Assembly: GCF_003970865.1 (NCBI RefSeq)
Contig: NZ_RXLZ01000004.1
Span: 1-64,000, forward strand
DNA from: Stenotrophomonas maltophilia
GTDB lineage: Bacteria > Pseudomonadota > Gammaproteobacteria > Xanthomonadales > Xanthomonadaceae
DNA length: 64,000 nucleotides
Direction: 5' to 3'
Shown: positions 43,345-52,918 of the stretch, piece by piece
Numbering within the stretch: the stretch's first letter is position 1
Layout of the letters: every line of letters begins with the position of its first letter
Made by a program: the position numbers and the translations under genes
Notes under the pieces: generated by a model
The model's database searches: none
What the model was told of the DNA's origin: nothing
What the model saw: only the letters and a program-made list of their open reading frames with translations

Positions 43345-44967
43345 ATGCACCGGTATATCGTCTACCTGCTCGCCATCCTGATGTTCCCGATATGCCTGTG
43401 GCTGGCCACGATCTGGCCTGCCTGGTATTGGGGCGTCGGCCTGACTGCCGCGATGGTGGCGCTGGGGACCTGGGACCTGCTGCAGAAGCGCAGCACGCTG
43501 CGCCGCAACTATCCGGTGATGGCGCACTTCCGCTACGGGCTGGAATCGATCGGCCCGGAGATCCGCCAGTACTTCGTGCAGAGCGACCTGGAAGACGTGC
43601 CGTTCTCGCGCCAGCAGCGGGCACTGATCTACCAGCGCGCCAAGAACGAGATGGACACGGTGCCATTCGGCACCCTGCGCAGCACCTATGCGGTGGACTA
43701 CGAGTGGATCAATCATTCGCTGGCACCGACCGCCATCGCCAAGCATGACTTCCGCGTGTTGATCGGCCCGAACTGTGCCAAGCCCTATTCGGCCAGCGTG
43801 TTCAACATCTCGGCGATGAGTTTCGGTTCACTGTCGGCCAATGCCATCCGCGCGCTGAACGAAGGCGCACGCCGAGGGGGCTTCTACCACGACACCGGCG
43901 AAGGTTCGATCTCGCCCTACCATCGCGAGATGGGCGGTGACCTGGTATGGGAGATCGGCTCGGGCTACTTCGGTTGCCGTGACGAGAAGGGCGGTTTCAG
44001 CGAGGAGCGCTTCGTTGCCAATGCCACCCATGATCAGGTCAAGATGATCGAGATCAAGCTGTCGCAGGGCGCCAAGCCCGGCCACGGTGGCGTGCTGCCG
44101 GCGCCGAAGGTGACCGCCGAGATCTCGGTGACCCGTGGCGTGCCGATGGGGGTGGACTGCGTGTCGCCGTCGCGTCATTCGGCGTTCTCGACGCCGGTCG
44201 AGCTGCTGCAGTTCGTCGCCCGTCTGCGCGAGCTGTCCGGTGGCAAACCGGTCGGTTTCAAGCTGGCGATCGGCCACCCGTGGGAGTGGTTCGGTATTGC
44301 CAAGGCGATGCAGGAAACCGGGTTGCTGCCGGATTTCATCGTAGTCGACGGCGCCGAGGGCGGCACCGGTGCGGCACCGGCCGAGTTCGTCGACCATGTC
44401 GGCGTGCCGATGCACGAGGCGCTGCTGCTGGTGCACAACACCCTGGTCGGCCTCGACCTGCGCGATCGCATCCGCATCGGTGCGGCCGGCAAGATCACCA
44501 GTGCGTTCGACATCGCGCGGACCATCGCGCTGGGAGCCGACTGGTGCAATGCCGGCCGAGGCTTCATGTTCGCGCTGGGCTGCATCCAATCGCTGAGCTG
44601 CCACACCGACAAGTGCCCGACCGGCATCGCAACCCAGGATCCTGCGCGCTGGAAGCATCTGGATGCACCGGACAAGGCCACCCGTGTGTACAGCTACCAC
44701 GAGCACACGCTGCATGCCTTGAAGGAACTGTTGTGTGCCGCAGGCCTGAATGATCCGGCTGAACTGGGGCCGGAACACATCCTGCGCCGTGTTTCGCCGG
44801 TGGAGATCCGTTCGCTGGCCTCGCTGTACCGCTACCTGGAACCGGGCGAGCTGCTGCACAAGGTGCCCGACCATGCGGTGTTCCATGCGTTCTGGGCAGA
44901 TGCACGCAGTGACTCGTTCCAGCCGCCTCCGAAGATCCAGGCACTGCGCGCCAGCAAGTCGCGATAA
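43345..44967 (+). CDS. FMN-binding glutamate-synthase-family protein
   Basis: 540-aa protein with two N-terminal membrane helices (about 5-45), then the FMN/Fe-S central domain of glutamate synthase (MSFGSLSANAIRALNEGARRGG, DGAEGGTGAAP, GADWCNAGRGFMFALGCIQSLSCHTDKCPTGIA). It lacks the GATase and NADPH subunits, so it is a GltB2-like membrane-associated paralogue of uncertain reaction. Confidence 0.88.
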   Translation: MHRYIVYLLAILMFPICLWLATIWPAWYWGVGLTAAMVALGTWDLLQKRSTLRRNYPVMAHFRYGLESIGPEIRQYFVQSDLEDVPFSRQQRALIYQRAKNEMDTVPFGTLRSTYAVDYEWINHSLAPTAIAKHDFRVLIGPNCAKPYSASVFNISAMSFGSLSANAIRALNEGARRGGFYHDTGEGSISPYHREMGGDLVWEIGSGYFGCRDEKGGFSEERFVANATHDQVKMIEIKLSQGAKPGHGGVLPAPKVTAEISVTRGVPMGVDCVSPSRHSAFSTPVELLQFVARLRELSGGKPVGFKLAIGHPWEWFGIAKAMQETGLLPDFIVVDGAEGGTGAAPAEFVDHVGVPMHEALLLVHNTLVGLDLRDRIRIGAAGKITSAFDIARTIALGADWCNAGRGFMFALGCIQSLSCHTDKCPTGIATQDPARWKHLDAPDKATRVYSYHEHTLHALKELLCAAGLNDPAELGPEHILRRVSPVEIRSLASLYRYLEPGELLHKVPDHAVFHAFWADARSDSFQPPPKIQALRASKSR

Positions 44968-44974
44968 CGCCCCT

Positions 44975-45040
44975 GTAGCGTCGAGCCATGCTCGACTGCC
45001 TTTCTGGAACGAAGAACTGTCGAGCATGGCTCGACGCTAC
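44975..45040. repeat. Inverted pair of GTAG hairpins (GTCGAGC class)
   Basis: GTAGCGTCGAGCCATGCTCGAC at 44975-44996 and its inverted counterpart ending CTAC at 45019-45040 can fold individually or together. They lie directly after the glutamate-synthase-like gene and before a GNAT gene. Confidence 0.8.
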
Positions 45041-45051
45041 AAGGAGGCATC

Positions 45052-45513
45052 ATGCAGTTCAGGACCGGCACCATGGACGATGTCGCCACGCTGTGGGCAC
45101 TGCGCACGCGTTGCGTTCGCGAGACCTGCAGCAGCCACTATCCGGCGGAGATCATCGCACCGTGGTCGGCTTCGCCGCCGCCGTCGCAGTACGCACGGCT
45201 GCTGGGGCAGGGCGGCTGCGTGGTGGCCGAGGACGGGCAGGGTGTCCTGCTCGGCTTCGGTGTGATTGATACCGATGCCAATGAAGTCGATGCGTTGTTC
45301 GTCGATCCGGATCGTGGCGGCAAGGGCATTGGCCAGGCGCTGATGCAGCGCCTGCTGGCGATGGCCGATCCTGAGCATGAGGTGGTGCTGTCAGCCTCGC
45401 TCAATGCCGTGCCGTTCTATCAACGGCAGGGGTTCATCAGCGTGCGCGAAGAGACTTACCCGCATCCCAGCGGCGTGGCGCTGGCCTCGGTGAGCATGCG
45501 CCGGCCGTGGTGA
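45052..45513 (+). CDS. GNAT acetyltransferase
   Basis: 153-aa GNAT protein: DALFVDPDRGGKGIGQALM is the acetyl-CoA loop, ASLNAVPFYQRQGFI the last motif. An aaggagg site lies before the ATG, partly formed by the end of the upstream repeat. Acceptor unknown. Confidence 0.86.
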   Translation: MQFRTGTMDDVATLWALRTRCVRETCSSHYPAEIIAPWSASPPPSQYARLLGQGGCVVAEDGQGVLLGFGVIDTDANEVDALFVDPDRGGKGIGQALMQRLLAMADPEHEVVLSASLNAVPFYQRQGFISVREETYPHPSGVALASVSMRRPW

Positions 45514-45514
45514 T

Positions 45515-45540
45515 GTAGCGTCGAGCTTGCTCGACTCTAC
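45515..45540. repeat. GTAG/CTAC hairpin
   Basis: One 26-bp hairpin with GTAG at the left and CTAC at the right end (stem GTCGAGC / GCTCGAC), between two converging genes. Same sequence class as 44975-45040. Confidence 0.75.
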
Positions 45541-45550
45541 AAGGCAGGCG

Positions 45551-46798
45551 TCACCGCTCCGCCATCCACCCGATCACGCCTTCCGCAGCACGCAGGCCAC
45601 TGGCGTAGCACGCGGTCAACAGGTAGCCACCCGTCGGTGCCTCCCAGTCCAGCATCTCGCCGGCGCAGAACACGCCGGGCACTGTCCGCAGCATCAGGCC
45701 ATCATCCAGCGCATCCAGGCGCACGCCACCGGCGGTGCTGATCACCTCGGCCATCGGCCGGGGACGCTGTAGGCGCAGCGGCAGGCGCTTGAGCGTAGCC
45801 GCCACGGCAGGCAGGTCGTTGCCCGCTTCTTTACCCAGAATCTCGAACACCAGTGCGGCTTTCACTGCATCCAGGCCGGCCTGGCGGCGCAGGTGCTCGC
45901 CGAAGCTGCGGCCCTTGCGCGGGCGCGACAGATCGGCCAGCAGGCGCGCCTCGTCGCGGCCCGGCACCAGGTCCAGCCACAGCATCGCGTGGCCATCGCG
46001 GTTGATGGTCTCGCGCAGGTCCGCCGCCAACGCATAGATCAGGCTGCCTTCGATGCCGTACTCGCTGGCCACGCATTCGCCCTGCAGCGACTGTGGCTGT
46101 CCGGCCAGGTCGACCCAGTGCGCGACCACCGGCTTCAACGGCGCACCGGCATTGCGCTGGGCGAAGAACGGGGTCCAGTCCACGTCGAAACCGCAGTTGG
46201 CCGACTGCAGCGGTGCGATGTCCACGCCACGCGCCTGCAGTGGCGCGACCCAGGCACCGTCGCTGCCCAGCTGCGGCCAGCTGCCGCCGCCCGTGGCCAG
46301 CACAGTGGCATCGGCGTGGACGTCGATCTCGTCCGCCTCTGTGGCGAAGCGCAGCGTGCCGTCGTTGCCCCAGCCGATCCAGCGGTGGTTGGCGTGCAGA
46401 CGCACACCCTGCTCTTTCAGGCGGCGCACCCAGCCGCGCAGCAATGGCGCTGCCTTGCGGTCGACCGGGAATACGCGGCCGGAGCTGCCCACATAGGTCT
46501 CCACGCCGAAGCCGGCGGCCCAGTCACGCAGCGCCTGCGCGTCGAAGCCATCCAGCCAGCGACCGACCACTTCGGCCTGCTCGCGGTAGCGGCTGTCGAA
46601 CAGCGGCCGCGGATCGGAGTGGGTGAGGTTGAGGCCGCCCTTGCCGGCGATCAGGAACTTGCGGCCGGGTGAACCCTTGGCCTCGTACAGGTCCACGTCC
46701 AGCCCAGCGGCGCGCAGGCGCTCGGCGGCGAACAGGCCGGCCGGGCCACCGCCGATGACGGCGACCCGATGGGGCGTTGCGGTATTACGGTTTGACAT
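45551..46798 (-). CDS. BaiN/HI0933-type flavoprotein
   Basis: 415-aa NAD(P)/FAD-dependent oxidoreductase of the HI0933/YhiN/BaiN family: N-terminal VIGGGPAGLFAAERLRAAG, the characteristic GSPGRKFLIAGKGGLNLTHS, VLATGGGSWPQLGSDG, and C-terminal GVFCAGEMLDWEAPTGGYLL. Reaction unknown. It starts inside the end of the FKBP gene (14-base overlap). Confidence 0.9.
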   Translation of the reverse strand: MSNRNTATPHRVAVIGGGPAGLFAAERLRAAGLDVDLYEAKGSPGRKFLIAGKGGLNLTHSDPRPLFDSRYREQAEVVGRWLDGFDAQALRDWAAGFGVETYVGSSGRVFPVDRKAAPLLRGWVRRLKEQGVRLHANHRWIGWGNDGTLRFATEADEIDVHADATVLATGGGSWPQLGSDGAWVAPLQARGVDIAPLQSANCGFDVDWTPFFAQRNAGAPLKPVVAHWVDLAGQPQSLQGECVASEYGIEGSLIYALAADLRETINRDGHAMLWLDLVPGRDEARLLADLSRPRKGRSFGEHLRRQAGLDAVKAALVFEILGKEAGNDLPAVAATLKRLPLRLQRPRPMAEVISTAGGVRLDALDDGLMLRTVPGVFCAGEMLDWEAPTGGYLLTACYASGLRAAEGVIGWMAER

Positions 46799-47219
46799 CG
46801 AGCAGCTCGACGTCGAACACCAGCGACGAGCCAGCCGGGATCGGGCCGACCCGGCGGTCGCCGTAGCCGTAGTCCGGCGGGATCATCAGCGTGCGCTTGC
46901 CGCCGACCTTCATGCCGGCCACGCCCTCATCCCAGCCGCGGATGACCTGGCCGGCGCCGAGCGCGAAGGTGAACGGTTCGCCACGGCTGACCGAGCTGTC
47001 GAAGGTCTTGCCGTGCTTGCTCTCGGTGCGGTTGTCGTAGATCCAGCCGGTGTAGTGCACGGTCACCTTGCTGCCGGAGACGGCCTCGGTGCCGGTGCCG
47101 GGCACGGTATCGATGCGCTCGAAGGTGGTCAGGGTGCCGCCGGGCGGCGGGCCGGACGGTTCGGTCGAACAGCCGGCGGCGGCGAGGGACAGCAGCAGGG
47201 GAAGCAGCAGGCGGCGCAT
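46785..47219 (-). CDS. FKBP-type peptidyl-prolyl isomerase, lipoprotein
   Basis: 144-aa protein with a signal peptide ending in a lipobox-like AAAGCS (Cys about residue 17) and one FKBP domain (VTVHYTGWIYD, GKTFDSSVSRGEPFTFALGAGQVIRGWDEGVAGMKVGGKR, PPDYGYG). It should assist envelope protein folding. The start at 47219 gives the proper signal peptide. Confidence 0.9.
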   Translation of the reverse strand: MRRLLLPLLLSLAAAGCSTEPSGPPPGGTLTTFERIDTVPGTGTEAVSGSKVTVHYTGWIYDNRTESKHGKTFDSSVSRGEPFTFALGAGQVIRGWDEGVAGMKVGGKRTLMIPPDYGYGDRRVGPIPAGSSLVFDVELLDVKP

Positions 47220-47289
47220 CGGGCGTCTCCAGAAGGGCGCAGGGCGAGGGCGGCAAGGGTAGCGCATCGGCGCCGGGTATCATGGGGGC

Positions 47290-47655
47290 ATGGCAAAACT
47301 CCTGCTCAATCTGCGTAATGTCGGCGACGACGAATATGCCGATGTCTGCACGCTGCTCGACCAGCATGGCATCGCCTGGTATCGCACCGAACCCAGCCCC
47401 TGGGGCATTTCCAACGGCGGCCTGTGGCTACGTGAGGACGCCGATCATCTGCGTGCGAAGGCGCTGATGGCGGAGTACCAGGCCGAACGCGGGCCGCGCA
47501 TCCGGGCCGAGCGCGAGCAGGCGTTGCGCGAGGGCACGGCGGAGACCTTCGGCAGCCTGTTCCGGCGCCGACCGGGGTATGTGGTGCTGGTGCTGCTGGC
47601 GATGGCCGGTGCGGCTGCGCTGGTATTGCTGCCGTTCGTGCTGTTGCGGGGGTAA
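47290..47655 (+). CDS. DUF6164-like membrane protein
   Basis: 121-aa protein with an N-terminal small domain (LLNLRNVGDDEYADVCTLLDQHGIAWYRTEPSPWG, resembling a DUF2007-like signal-transducing fold) and one C-terminal membrane helix (about 95-118). Function unknown. Divergent from the FKBP gene. Confidence 0.75.
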   Translation: MAKLLLNLRNVGDDEYADVCTLLDQHGIAWYRTEPSPWGISNGGLWLREDADHLRAKALMAEYQAERGPRIRAEREQALREGTAETFGSLFRRRPGYVVLVLLAMAGAAALVLLPFVLLRG

Positions 47656-47688
47656 GGGGTTTCGGCCGGGTTGCACCCGGCACCCGCG

Positions 47689-47710
47689 GTAGTGCCGGCC
47701 GCTGGCCGGC
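47689..47710. repeat. GTAG hairpin (GCCGGCC class)
   Basis: GTAGTGCCGGCCGCTGGCCGGC, a third sequence class of the GTAG family; related pairs occur at 48799-48863 and 57328-57403. Confidence 0.75.
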
Positions 47711-47743
47711 AACAGCAACAGCAACCGCAGGCAATCTGTGGTG

Positions 47744-47927
47744 GGCAGGGCGGTGTGGGCAGGCGGGACACGCCGTAAACCCCGCTCCGCGGTCCGGCCC
47801 AGCCGCTGGCGACTGTGCGTTCGGGCGCTTGCGAAGCAGTGCTTCGCAAGCAAAGCGCCCTCACCCTTGGGGGCTCGATGGCGCCATCCATGGCGCCAAC
47901 GGTCCCGCCTGCTCACACCGCCCTGCC
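47744..47927. repeat. 184-bp nested inverted-repeat element, copy A
   Basis: Bounded by 26-bp inverted repeats (47744-47769 and 47902-47927, one mismatch; core GTGTGGGCAGGCGGGAC). Inside are a 25-bp palindrome (47827-47851, arms GCTTGCGAAGCA) and a 20-bp hairpin TGGCGCCATCCATGGCGCCA (47879-47898). A run of GCAAC units (47708-47725) lies outside its left end. No open frame of interest. Related to the element at 54863. Confidence 0.7.
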
Positions 47928-48020
47928 TCTGACAGTTCCCGTGATCTGTCGCAGATCCACGCCACGGGTGGATGAACGTGAAAATCTGACCCTGGGGCGG
48001 TCTGGCGCTAAAATGCCAGG

Positions 48021-48788
48021 ATGATCGCCAATACCGCCGCCTACCATTTCGCCGTCATCGACGCTCCCCAGGCCCTGTGCGACCAGTTGCTGGCGCGTGC
48101 CGAGGCGGCGCAGCTGCGGGGCACGATCCTGGTGGCGGGCGAGGGGCTGAACCTGTTCCTGGCGGGTGCGCCGGAGGCGATCGAGAACTTCTACGCGGCA
48201 CTGCGTTCTGACGCGCGCTTTGCCGACATGCGGGTCAAGACCAGCCTCAGTGAGCATCAGCCGTTCGCGCGGCTGAAGGCGAAGGTGAAGGACGAGATCA
48301 TCAGCTTCCGCCGTGACGACGGTCAGCCGCTGGACTATCCGCGCGCGCCGGCAATCGATCCGGCCACGGTGCAACGCTGGTTGCGGCAGGGGCATGACGA
48401 CGCCGGCAAGCCGGTGGTGATGCTCGATACGCGCAATCTGCAGGAAGTGGAGTACGGCACCTTCAAGGATGCGCTGGTGCTGCCCATCCACAAGTTCACC
48501 GACCTGCCCGAGGCGCTGGCGCCGCACCGCGAAGCGCTGAAGGACAGCACCGTGGTCAGTTTTTGCACCGGCGGCATCCGCTGCGAGAAGGCCGCGCTGT
48601 GGATGGTCAACGACGGCATGGACAACGTGCTGCAGCTCGATGGTGGCATCCTCGGCTACTTCGAGGAGGTGGGCGGCGAAGGCTACGAAGGCCGCTGCTT
48701 CGTGTTCGATGAGCGCGTGGCGCTGGATGCCGAGCTGAAGCCGATGGTTGACCAGCCGCTGGCCGAGCCGCGCCCCAGCGCGTTCTGA
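48021..48788 (+). CDS. trhO: tRNA uridine hydroxylase TrhO (rhodanese family)
   Basis: 255-aa UPF0176/YceA-type protein that hydroxylates U34 of certain tRNAs (known for E. coli TrhO). It has an N-terminal ferredoxin-like domain ([17 protein letters not shown]) and a rhodanese domain with the active loop [11 protein letters not shown] (catalytic C182; C188 also conserved). Shorter than the E. coli enzyme, which has a C-terminal cysteine-rich extension. Confidence 0.87.
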   Translation: MIANTAAYHFAVIDAPQALCDQLLARAEAAQLRGTILVAGEGLNLFLAGAPEAIENFYAALRSDARFADMRVKTSLSEHQPFARLKAKVKDEIISFRRDDGQPLDYPRAPAIDPATVQRWLRQGHDDAGKPVVMLDTRNLQEVEYGTFKDALVLPIHKFTDLPEALAPHREALKDSTVVSFCTGGIRCEKAALWMVNDGMDNVLQLDGGILGYFEEVGGEGYEGRCFVFDERVALDAELKPMVDQPLAEPRPSAF

Positions 48789-48798
48789 TGCTTCCCCG

Positions 48799-48863
48799 GT
48801 AGAGCCGGCCGCTGGCTGGCTGCGAAGCCATCTACCTGTATGCCGGCCAGCGGCCGGCACTAC
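48799..48863. repeat. Inverted pair of GTAG hairpins (GCCGGCC class)
   Basis: GTAG-initiated GCCGGCCGCTGGC arm at 48799 and the inverted arm ending GGCCGGCACTAC at 48863, directly after the trhO stop. Confidence 0.75.
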
Positions 48864-48993
48864 CAATCGCGCTTGGCGCGGATCAGGGCACCCCGGATCG
48901 GCGCAGCCAGCCCTGAACCCGCCCCACGGGAATCAGCATCCCGCCACCGTCACTGGCCGCCGCGCCCGGCCGTCCCCATGCATGGGGGATCCT

Positions 48994-50007
48994 GTGACGG
49001 AAAAACGCCTGATGATCCCGTTGTCGATCCTTGACCTGGCCCCGGTCTGCGAGGGCAGTGACACCACCGCTGCCTTCGCCAACATGCTGGAACTGGCCCA
49101 GCACGCCGATGCGCTGGGCTACCGCCGCTACTGGCTGGCCGAACACCACAACATGCCCGGCATCGCCAGTGCGGCCACCGCCGTGCTGATCGGTCACGTG
49201 GCGGGTGGCACAAAGCGCATCCGCGTCGGTGCCGGCGGCATCATGCTGCCCAACCATGCGCCTCTGCAGGTGGCCGAGCAGTTCGGCACGCTGGCCTCGC
49301 TGTATCCGGACCGCATCGACCTTGGCCTGGGCCGTGCGCCGGGCACCGATCAGCCGACCGCGCGTGCACTGCGCCGCTATTTCGACAGCGCCGACCAGTT
49401 TCCCCAGGACGTGCGCGAGCTGCTGCACTACTTCGAGCCGGTACAGCCCGGGCAGGCGGTGCAGGCCGTTCCCGGTGGCGGCCTGCGGGTGCCGACCTGG
49501 ATCCTCGGTTCGAGCCTGTTCGGTGCGCGCATGGCCGCCTCGATGGGCCTGCCGTATGCATTCGCCTCGCATTTCGCGCCCGACGTGATGGACGAAGCGC
49601 TGGCGGTGTACCGCCGTGAGTTCCGCGCCTCGGCCACGCTGAAGCAGCCGCACGCGATGCTGGCCCTGAACGTCGTTGCCAGCGACAGCGAAGCCGAATC
49701 GCGGCGCCTGTTCACCAGCCAGCAGCAGAGTTTTGTGAACCTGCGTCGCGGCCGCCCGGGCAAGATTCCGGCACCCATCGACGACATCGAGTCCTTCTGG
49801 GAGCCGCACGAAAAACTGGGCGTGGAGCGGGCACTGGCCTGCACCGTCCTCGGCGATCCGCAACAGGTGGCCGATGGCATCGCCGCGTTCGTTGAACGGC
49901 ACAAGCCCGACGAGCTGATGCTCACCGCCAACCTGTACGACCACCGCGCGCGCCTGCGCTCGTTCGAACTGACCATGCAGGCCTGGCACGCCCGCCACGC
50001 GGGCTGA
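48994..50007 (+). CDS. Luciferase-like (LLM-class) monooxygenase
   Basis: 337-aa TIM-barrel flavin-dependent protein of the YhbW/LLM subgroup ([76 protein letters not shown]). GTG 48994 behind ggggga is preferred; ATG 48982 and 49012 are alternatives. Substrate unknown. Confidence 0.85.
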   Translation: MTEKRLMIPLSILDLAPVCEGSDTTAAFANMLELAQHADALGYRRYWLAEHHNMPGIASAATAVLIGHVAGGTKRIRVGAGGIMLPNHAPLQVAEQFGTLASLYPDRIDLGLGRAPGTDQPTARALRRYFDSADQFPQDVRELLHYFEPVQPGQAVQAVPGGGLRVPTWILGSSLFGARMAASMGLPYAFASHFAPDVMDEALAVYRREFRASATLKQPHAMLALNVVASDSEAESRRLFTSQQQSFVNLRRGRPGKIPAPIDDIESFWEPHEKLGVERALACTVLGDPQQVADGIAAFVERHKPDELMLTANLYDHRARLRSFELTMQAWHARHAG

Positions 50008-50075
50008 ACAATTGCGTCACGGCCCATTGCGGCCGAACCGCGTCTGATGGGGGCTCATATCGAAGGAGCCCCCTC

Positions 50076-50573
50076 ATGGCCGACACCCGCGCCGAACACA
50101 TCGCCCAGCTGGCAGATCTGATCAAGGACGTGGAGGTGGCGATGTTCACCACCACCGGCGTCGACGGACGGCTCTACAGCCGGCCGCTGGCCACCCAGCA
50201 GGTCACTTTCGACGGTGACCTGTGGTTCGTCATCACTGCCGACAGCCCGAAGGTGGCCGAGATCGCGCTCGATCCGCGCGTCAACGTGGCCTATGCCTCG
50301 CCATCGAAGAACACCTACGTGTCTGTGGCGGGGCGCGCGCGGGTTGTCGATGATCGCGCGAAGATCGAGGCGCTGTGGTCACCGGCGATGAAGCTGTTCT
50401 TCCCGGGCGGCAAGGACGACCCGAACCTGCGCCTGATCCAGGTGCGTGCCGACTCGGCCGAGTACTGGGATGGGCCGGGCACGCTGCTGGGCACGGCGCT
50501 GAGTTTCGTGCTGTCGGCGGTGCAGGATGAGCCGGCGGCGTTGGCCGACAACGGGTTCATCGACCTGCGCTGA
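50076..50573 (+). CDS. PNPOx-like general stress protein
   Basis: 165-aa split-barrel flavin-binding protein resembling the general-stress-protein-26 group (AMFTTTGVDGRLYSRPLATQQVTFDGDLWFVIT, VNVAYASPSKNTYVSVAGRARVV). aaggag precedes the ATG. Probably cytoplasmic; reaction unknown. Confidence 0.83.
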   Translation: MADTRAEHIAQLADLIKDVEVAMFTTTGVDGRLYSRPLATQQVTFDGDLWFVITADSPKVAEIALDPRVNVAYASPSKNTYVSVAGRARVVDDRAKIEALWSPAMKLFFPGGKDDPNLRLIQVRADSAEYWDGPGTLLGTALSFVLSAVQDEPAALADNGFIDLR

Positions 50574-50580
50574 GAGCTTC

Positions 50581-50651
50581 ATCCACGCATGGCGTGGATC
50601 TACTGATTCCAGGCACGCGTGTTTCCCAGTAGATCCACGCCATGCGTGGAT
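50581..50651. repeat. Inverted pair of SMAG-like hairpins (ATCCACGC class)
   Basis: 50581-50603 ends CTAC and 50629-50651 begins GTAG, each with the ATCCACGC/GCGTGGAT stem seen near 12.6 kb. They lie between two convergent genes and may fold as a bidirectional 3' end. Confidence 0.85.
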
Positions 50652-50678
50652 GGGGGCGACCCCGGTGAATTCCGGTGC

Positions 50679-51338
50679 TCAGAACCAGCGCTGGAACAAC
50701 TCCACCGTATAGCCCACCAGCTGCCCCGAACTGAAACCGAAGAACGCGATCGCGGCCAGCGCCGCGATCCAGTTGAACAGCATCAGCGCGCCATCGCGTT
50801 CCAGCAGTGCCAGCGAGAACAGCAGCAGCTGGAAGCCGAACAGGAAGTTGGTGAAGGGAATCGGCAGCGACAGCAGCAGGCCCAGCAACACCAGCAGCAG
50901 GCCAGTGAAGGCGTGGGCGGGCAGCGGTGTCAGCAGCTGCGGCAGGCGCGGTTTCAGCATCTTGTCCAGGCGCCGCAGCGGGCGGTCGATGCGGTCCAGG
51001 AAACGGTGCATGGTGCTGCGCTTTGGCCCGCGGCGGGCGATGAAGCCGGGCAGCCAGGGCCTGCGCAGGCAGCACAGCATCTGCAGGCCGATCAGGATCA
51101 CCAGCGGGCCGCTGACCGCGCCGCCCATGCCCGGGATCGGGATGAACGACGGCAGGATCGCCACGAACAGGAACACGCCGAACGCGCTTTGCTGCAGGTT
51201 GCACAGGATCTGGCCGAGCGGCATGTGCTCGGCCGGGTCGCCGGAGGCGAACATCTCCAGCAGGGTGCGGATGCCCTCGTTACGGTAGGCCGGGCGCTGC
51301 TCGCCCGGACCCTGGCCGGCCTCAGGCGGTGAGCTCAT
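50679..51338 (-). CDS. ExoD-family membrane protein
   Basis: 219-aa exopolysaccharide-synthesis ExoD-like protein with about four to five membrane helices in its second half (VFLFVAILPSFIPIPGMGGAVSGPLVILIGLQML, ALMLFNWIAALAAIAFFGF) and a soluble N-terminus. The start at 51338 overlaps the end of the CBS-domain gene by 17 bases. Role in polysaccharide is inferred from the family name only. Confidence 0.83.
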   Translation of the reverse strand: MSSPPEAGQGPGEQRPAYRNEGIRTLLEMFASGDPAEHMPLGQILCNLQQSAFGVFLFVAILPSFIPIPGMGGAVSGPLVILIGLQMLCCLRRPWLPGFIARRGPKRSTMHRFLDRIDRPLRRLDKMLKPRLPQLLTPLPAHAFTGLLLVLLGLLLSLPIPFTNFLFGFQLLLFSLALLERDGALMLFNWIAALAAIAFFGFSSGQLVGYTVELFQRWF

Positions 51339-52635
51339 CGGCCTGCTCGTCGGACAGCGTGCGCAGCAGCAGCTTGTCCACCCGTGCACCGTCCAGGTCG
51401 ACCACCTCGAAGCGCCAGCCGGCCCAGTCGAAGTATTCACCTGCGTGCGGGATGCGGCCGAAGTAGTGGATGCACATGCCGGCCAGCGTGTAGTAGTCGC
51501 CATCCTCGGCATCGGGCAGGTCGTTGCTGCCGATCAGCTCGCGCAGGTCCTCGATCGGCAGCGAGCCGTCCACCAGCAGCGAGCCGTCCTCGCGGGTCAC
51601 CACCAGCGCATCTTCGTCGGCATTTTCCACTGCCTGCAGGCGGCCGACCACGGCGCCCATCAGGTCGCTGATGGTCACCAGGCCCTGGATCTCGCCGTAC
51701 TCGTCCACCACCAGCGCCATTGACTGCTGTTCCTCGCGGAAGATCTCCAGCAGCTTCATCGCGTGGGTCGATTCGGAGACATAGAGCGGTTCGCGCAGGG
51801 TCTGGAACAGCGCGTTGTCGCCGCGCGCCATGCGCGTGGCCAGCGATTTCAGTTCAAGCACGCCGACCACGTCCATGTCGTTGTCGCGCAGCACCGGGTA
51901 GCGCGAGAACTCGTGCTCGGCCATGATTTCCAGGTTGCGTTCCAGCCCGGCCTGGGTATCCAGCCAGGCGATGCGGTTGCGCGGCGTCATCAGGCTGTCG
52001 GCGGTGCGGTCGCCCAGGCGCATGACGCGGTTCATCATGTCGCGCTCGTGGGCGTCGATCACGCCGGCCTCGTGGCTCTCGGCCACCAGCATGCGGATTT
52101 CTTCTTCAGTCACCGAGGCGACTTCATCCTTGCCCAGGCCGAACAGGCGCAATACCAGCTGGGTGGTCTTGGACAGCAGCCAGACGAAGGGCAGGGCCAG
52201 CTTGGCCAGCCAGCTCATCGGCATCGCGACCAGGCCGGCGATGGCCTCGGAGCGGGTCAGCGCCAGGCGCTTGGGCACCAGTTCGCCGAAAATCAACGTG
52301 ATGAAGGTGATCAGGCTGACCGCCAGCGCGGTGCCGATGTTGCCGGCATAGGCAAAGCCCGGCATCAGGCCCTGGATCCAGCCGCCGAAGGCCTCACCCA
52401 GCGCCTCACCGCCGAGATAGCCGGTCAGCACGCCGATCACGGTGATGCCGATCTGCACGGTGGACAGGAAGCTTTCCGGCTTCTCCGACAGCTCCAGCGC
52501 CTTGGCCGCGCGCTTGGAGGTGGCGGCCATCTGCTTCAGGCGGCTCTTGCGCGAGGTCATGACCGACATCTCGGACATGGCGAAGAAGCCGTTCAGCAGA
52601 ACAAGCGCGAAGACAATCAGGATCATTTCAAACAC
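51322..52635 (-). CDS. CorC/HlyC-type transporter (CNNM-CBS)
   Basis: 437-aa protein of the UPF0053 family: an N-terminal CNNM/DUF21 membrane domain (about 1-190), two CBS domains (about 210-330) and a C-terminal CorC_HlyC domain (DGSLPIEDLRELIGSNDLPD). The family is linked to magnesium/cobalt efflux; haemolysin is a historical name. Confidence 0.9.
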   Translation of the reverse strand: MFEMILIVFALVLLNGFFAMSEMSVMTSRKSRLKQMAATSKRAAKALELSEKPESFLSTVQIGITVIGVLTGYLGGEALGEAFGGWIQGLMPGFAYAGNIGTALAVSLITFITLIFGELVPKRLALTRSEAIAGLVAMPMSWLAKLALPFVWLLSKTTQLVLRLFGLGKDEVASVTEEEIRMLVAESHEAGVIDAHERDMMNRVMRLGDRTADSLMTPRNRIAWLDTQAGLERNLEIMAEHEFSRYPVLRDNDMDVVGVLELKSLATRMARGDNALFQTLREPLYVSESTHAMKLLEIFREEQQSMALVVDEYGEIQGLVTISDLMGAVVGRLQAVENADEDALVVTREDGSLLVDGSLPIEDLRELIGSNDLPDAEDGDYYTLAGMCIHYFGRIPHAGEYFDWAGWRFEVVDLDGARVDKLLLRTLSDEQADELTA

Positions 52636-52918
52636 GGGCGTCGTCCCCGGTTGGTGGCAGGGAGGGCGGGTGCTTGCGATGGCGGCTGGCGCTCAGGAAC
52701 GGGGTCCGGCGCGGCGCAGGGGGATAAGGGTCGTCGTCCATAAGGTGCGCCCGAAGGCGCGCTGGCATCTTAGCAAAGGGGCGTGGCAGGGTGGCAACCG
52801 CCTGTTCAGGTTGGGGGTTCCAGAGCCCCGAAAGGGGGCGGGGATACCCGAGATGGTCATCTAGCCGTCATAATTCGTCCTGGTGCCGTCCTTCCCGCGA
52901 CGGCTGACAGGTTTCTCA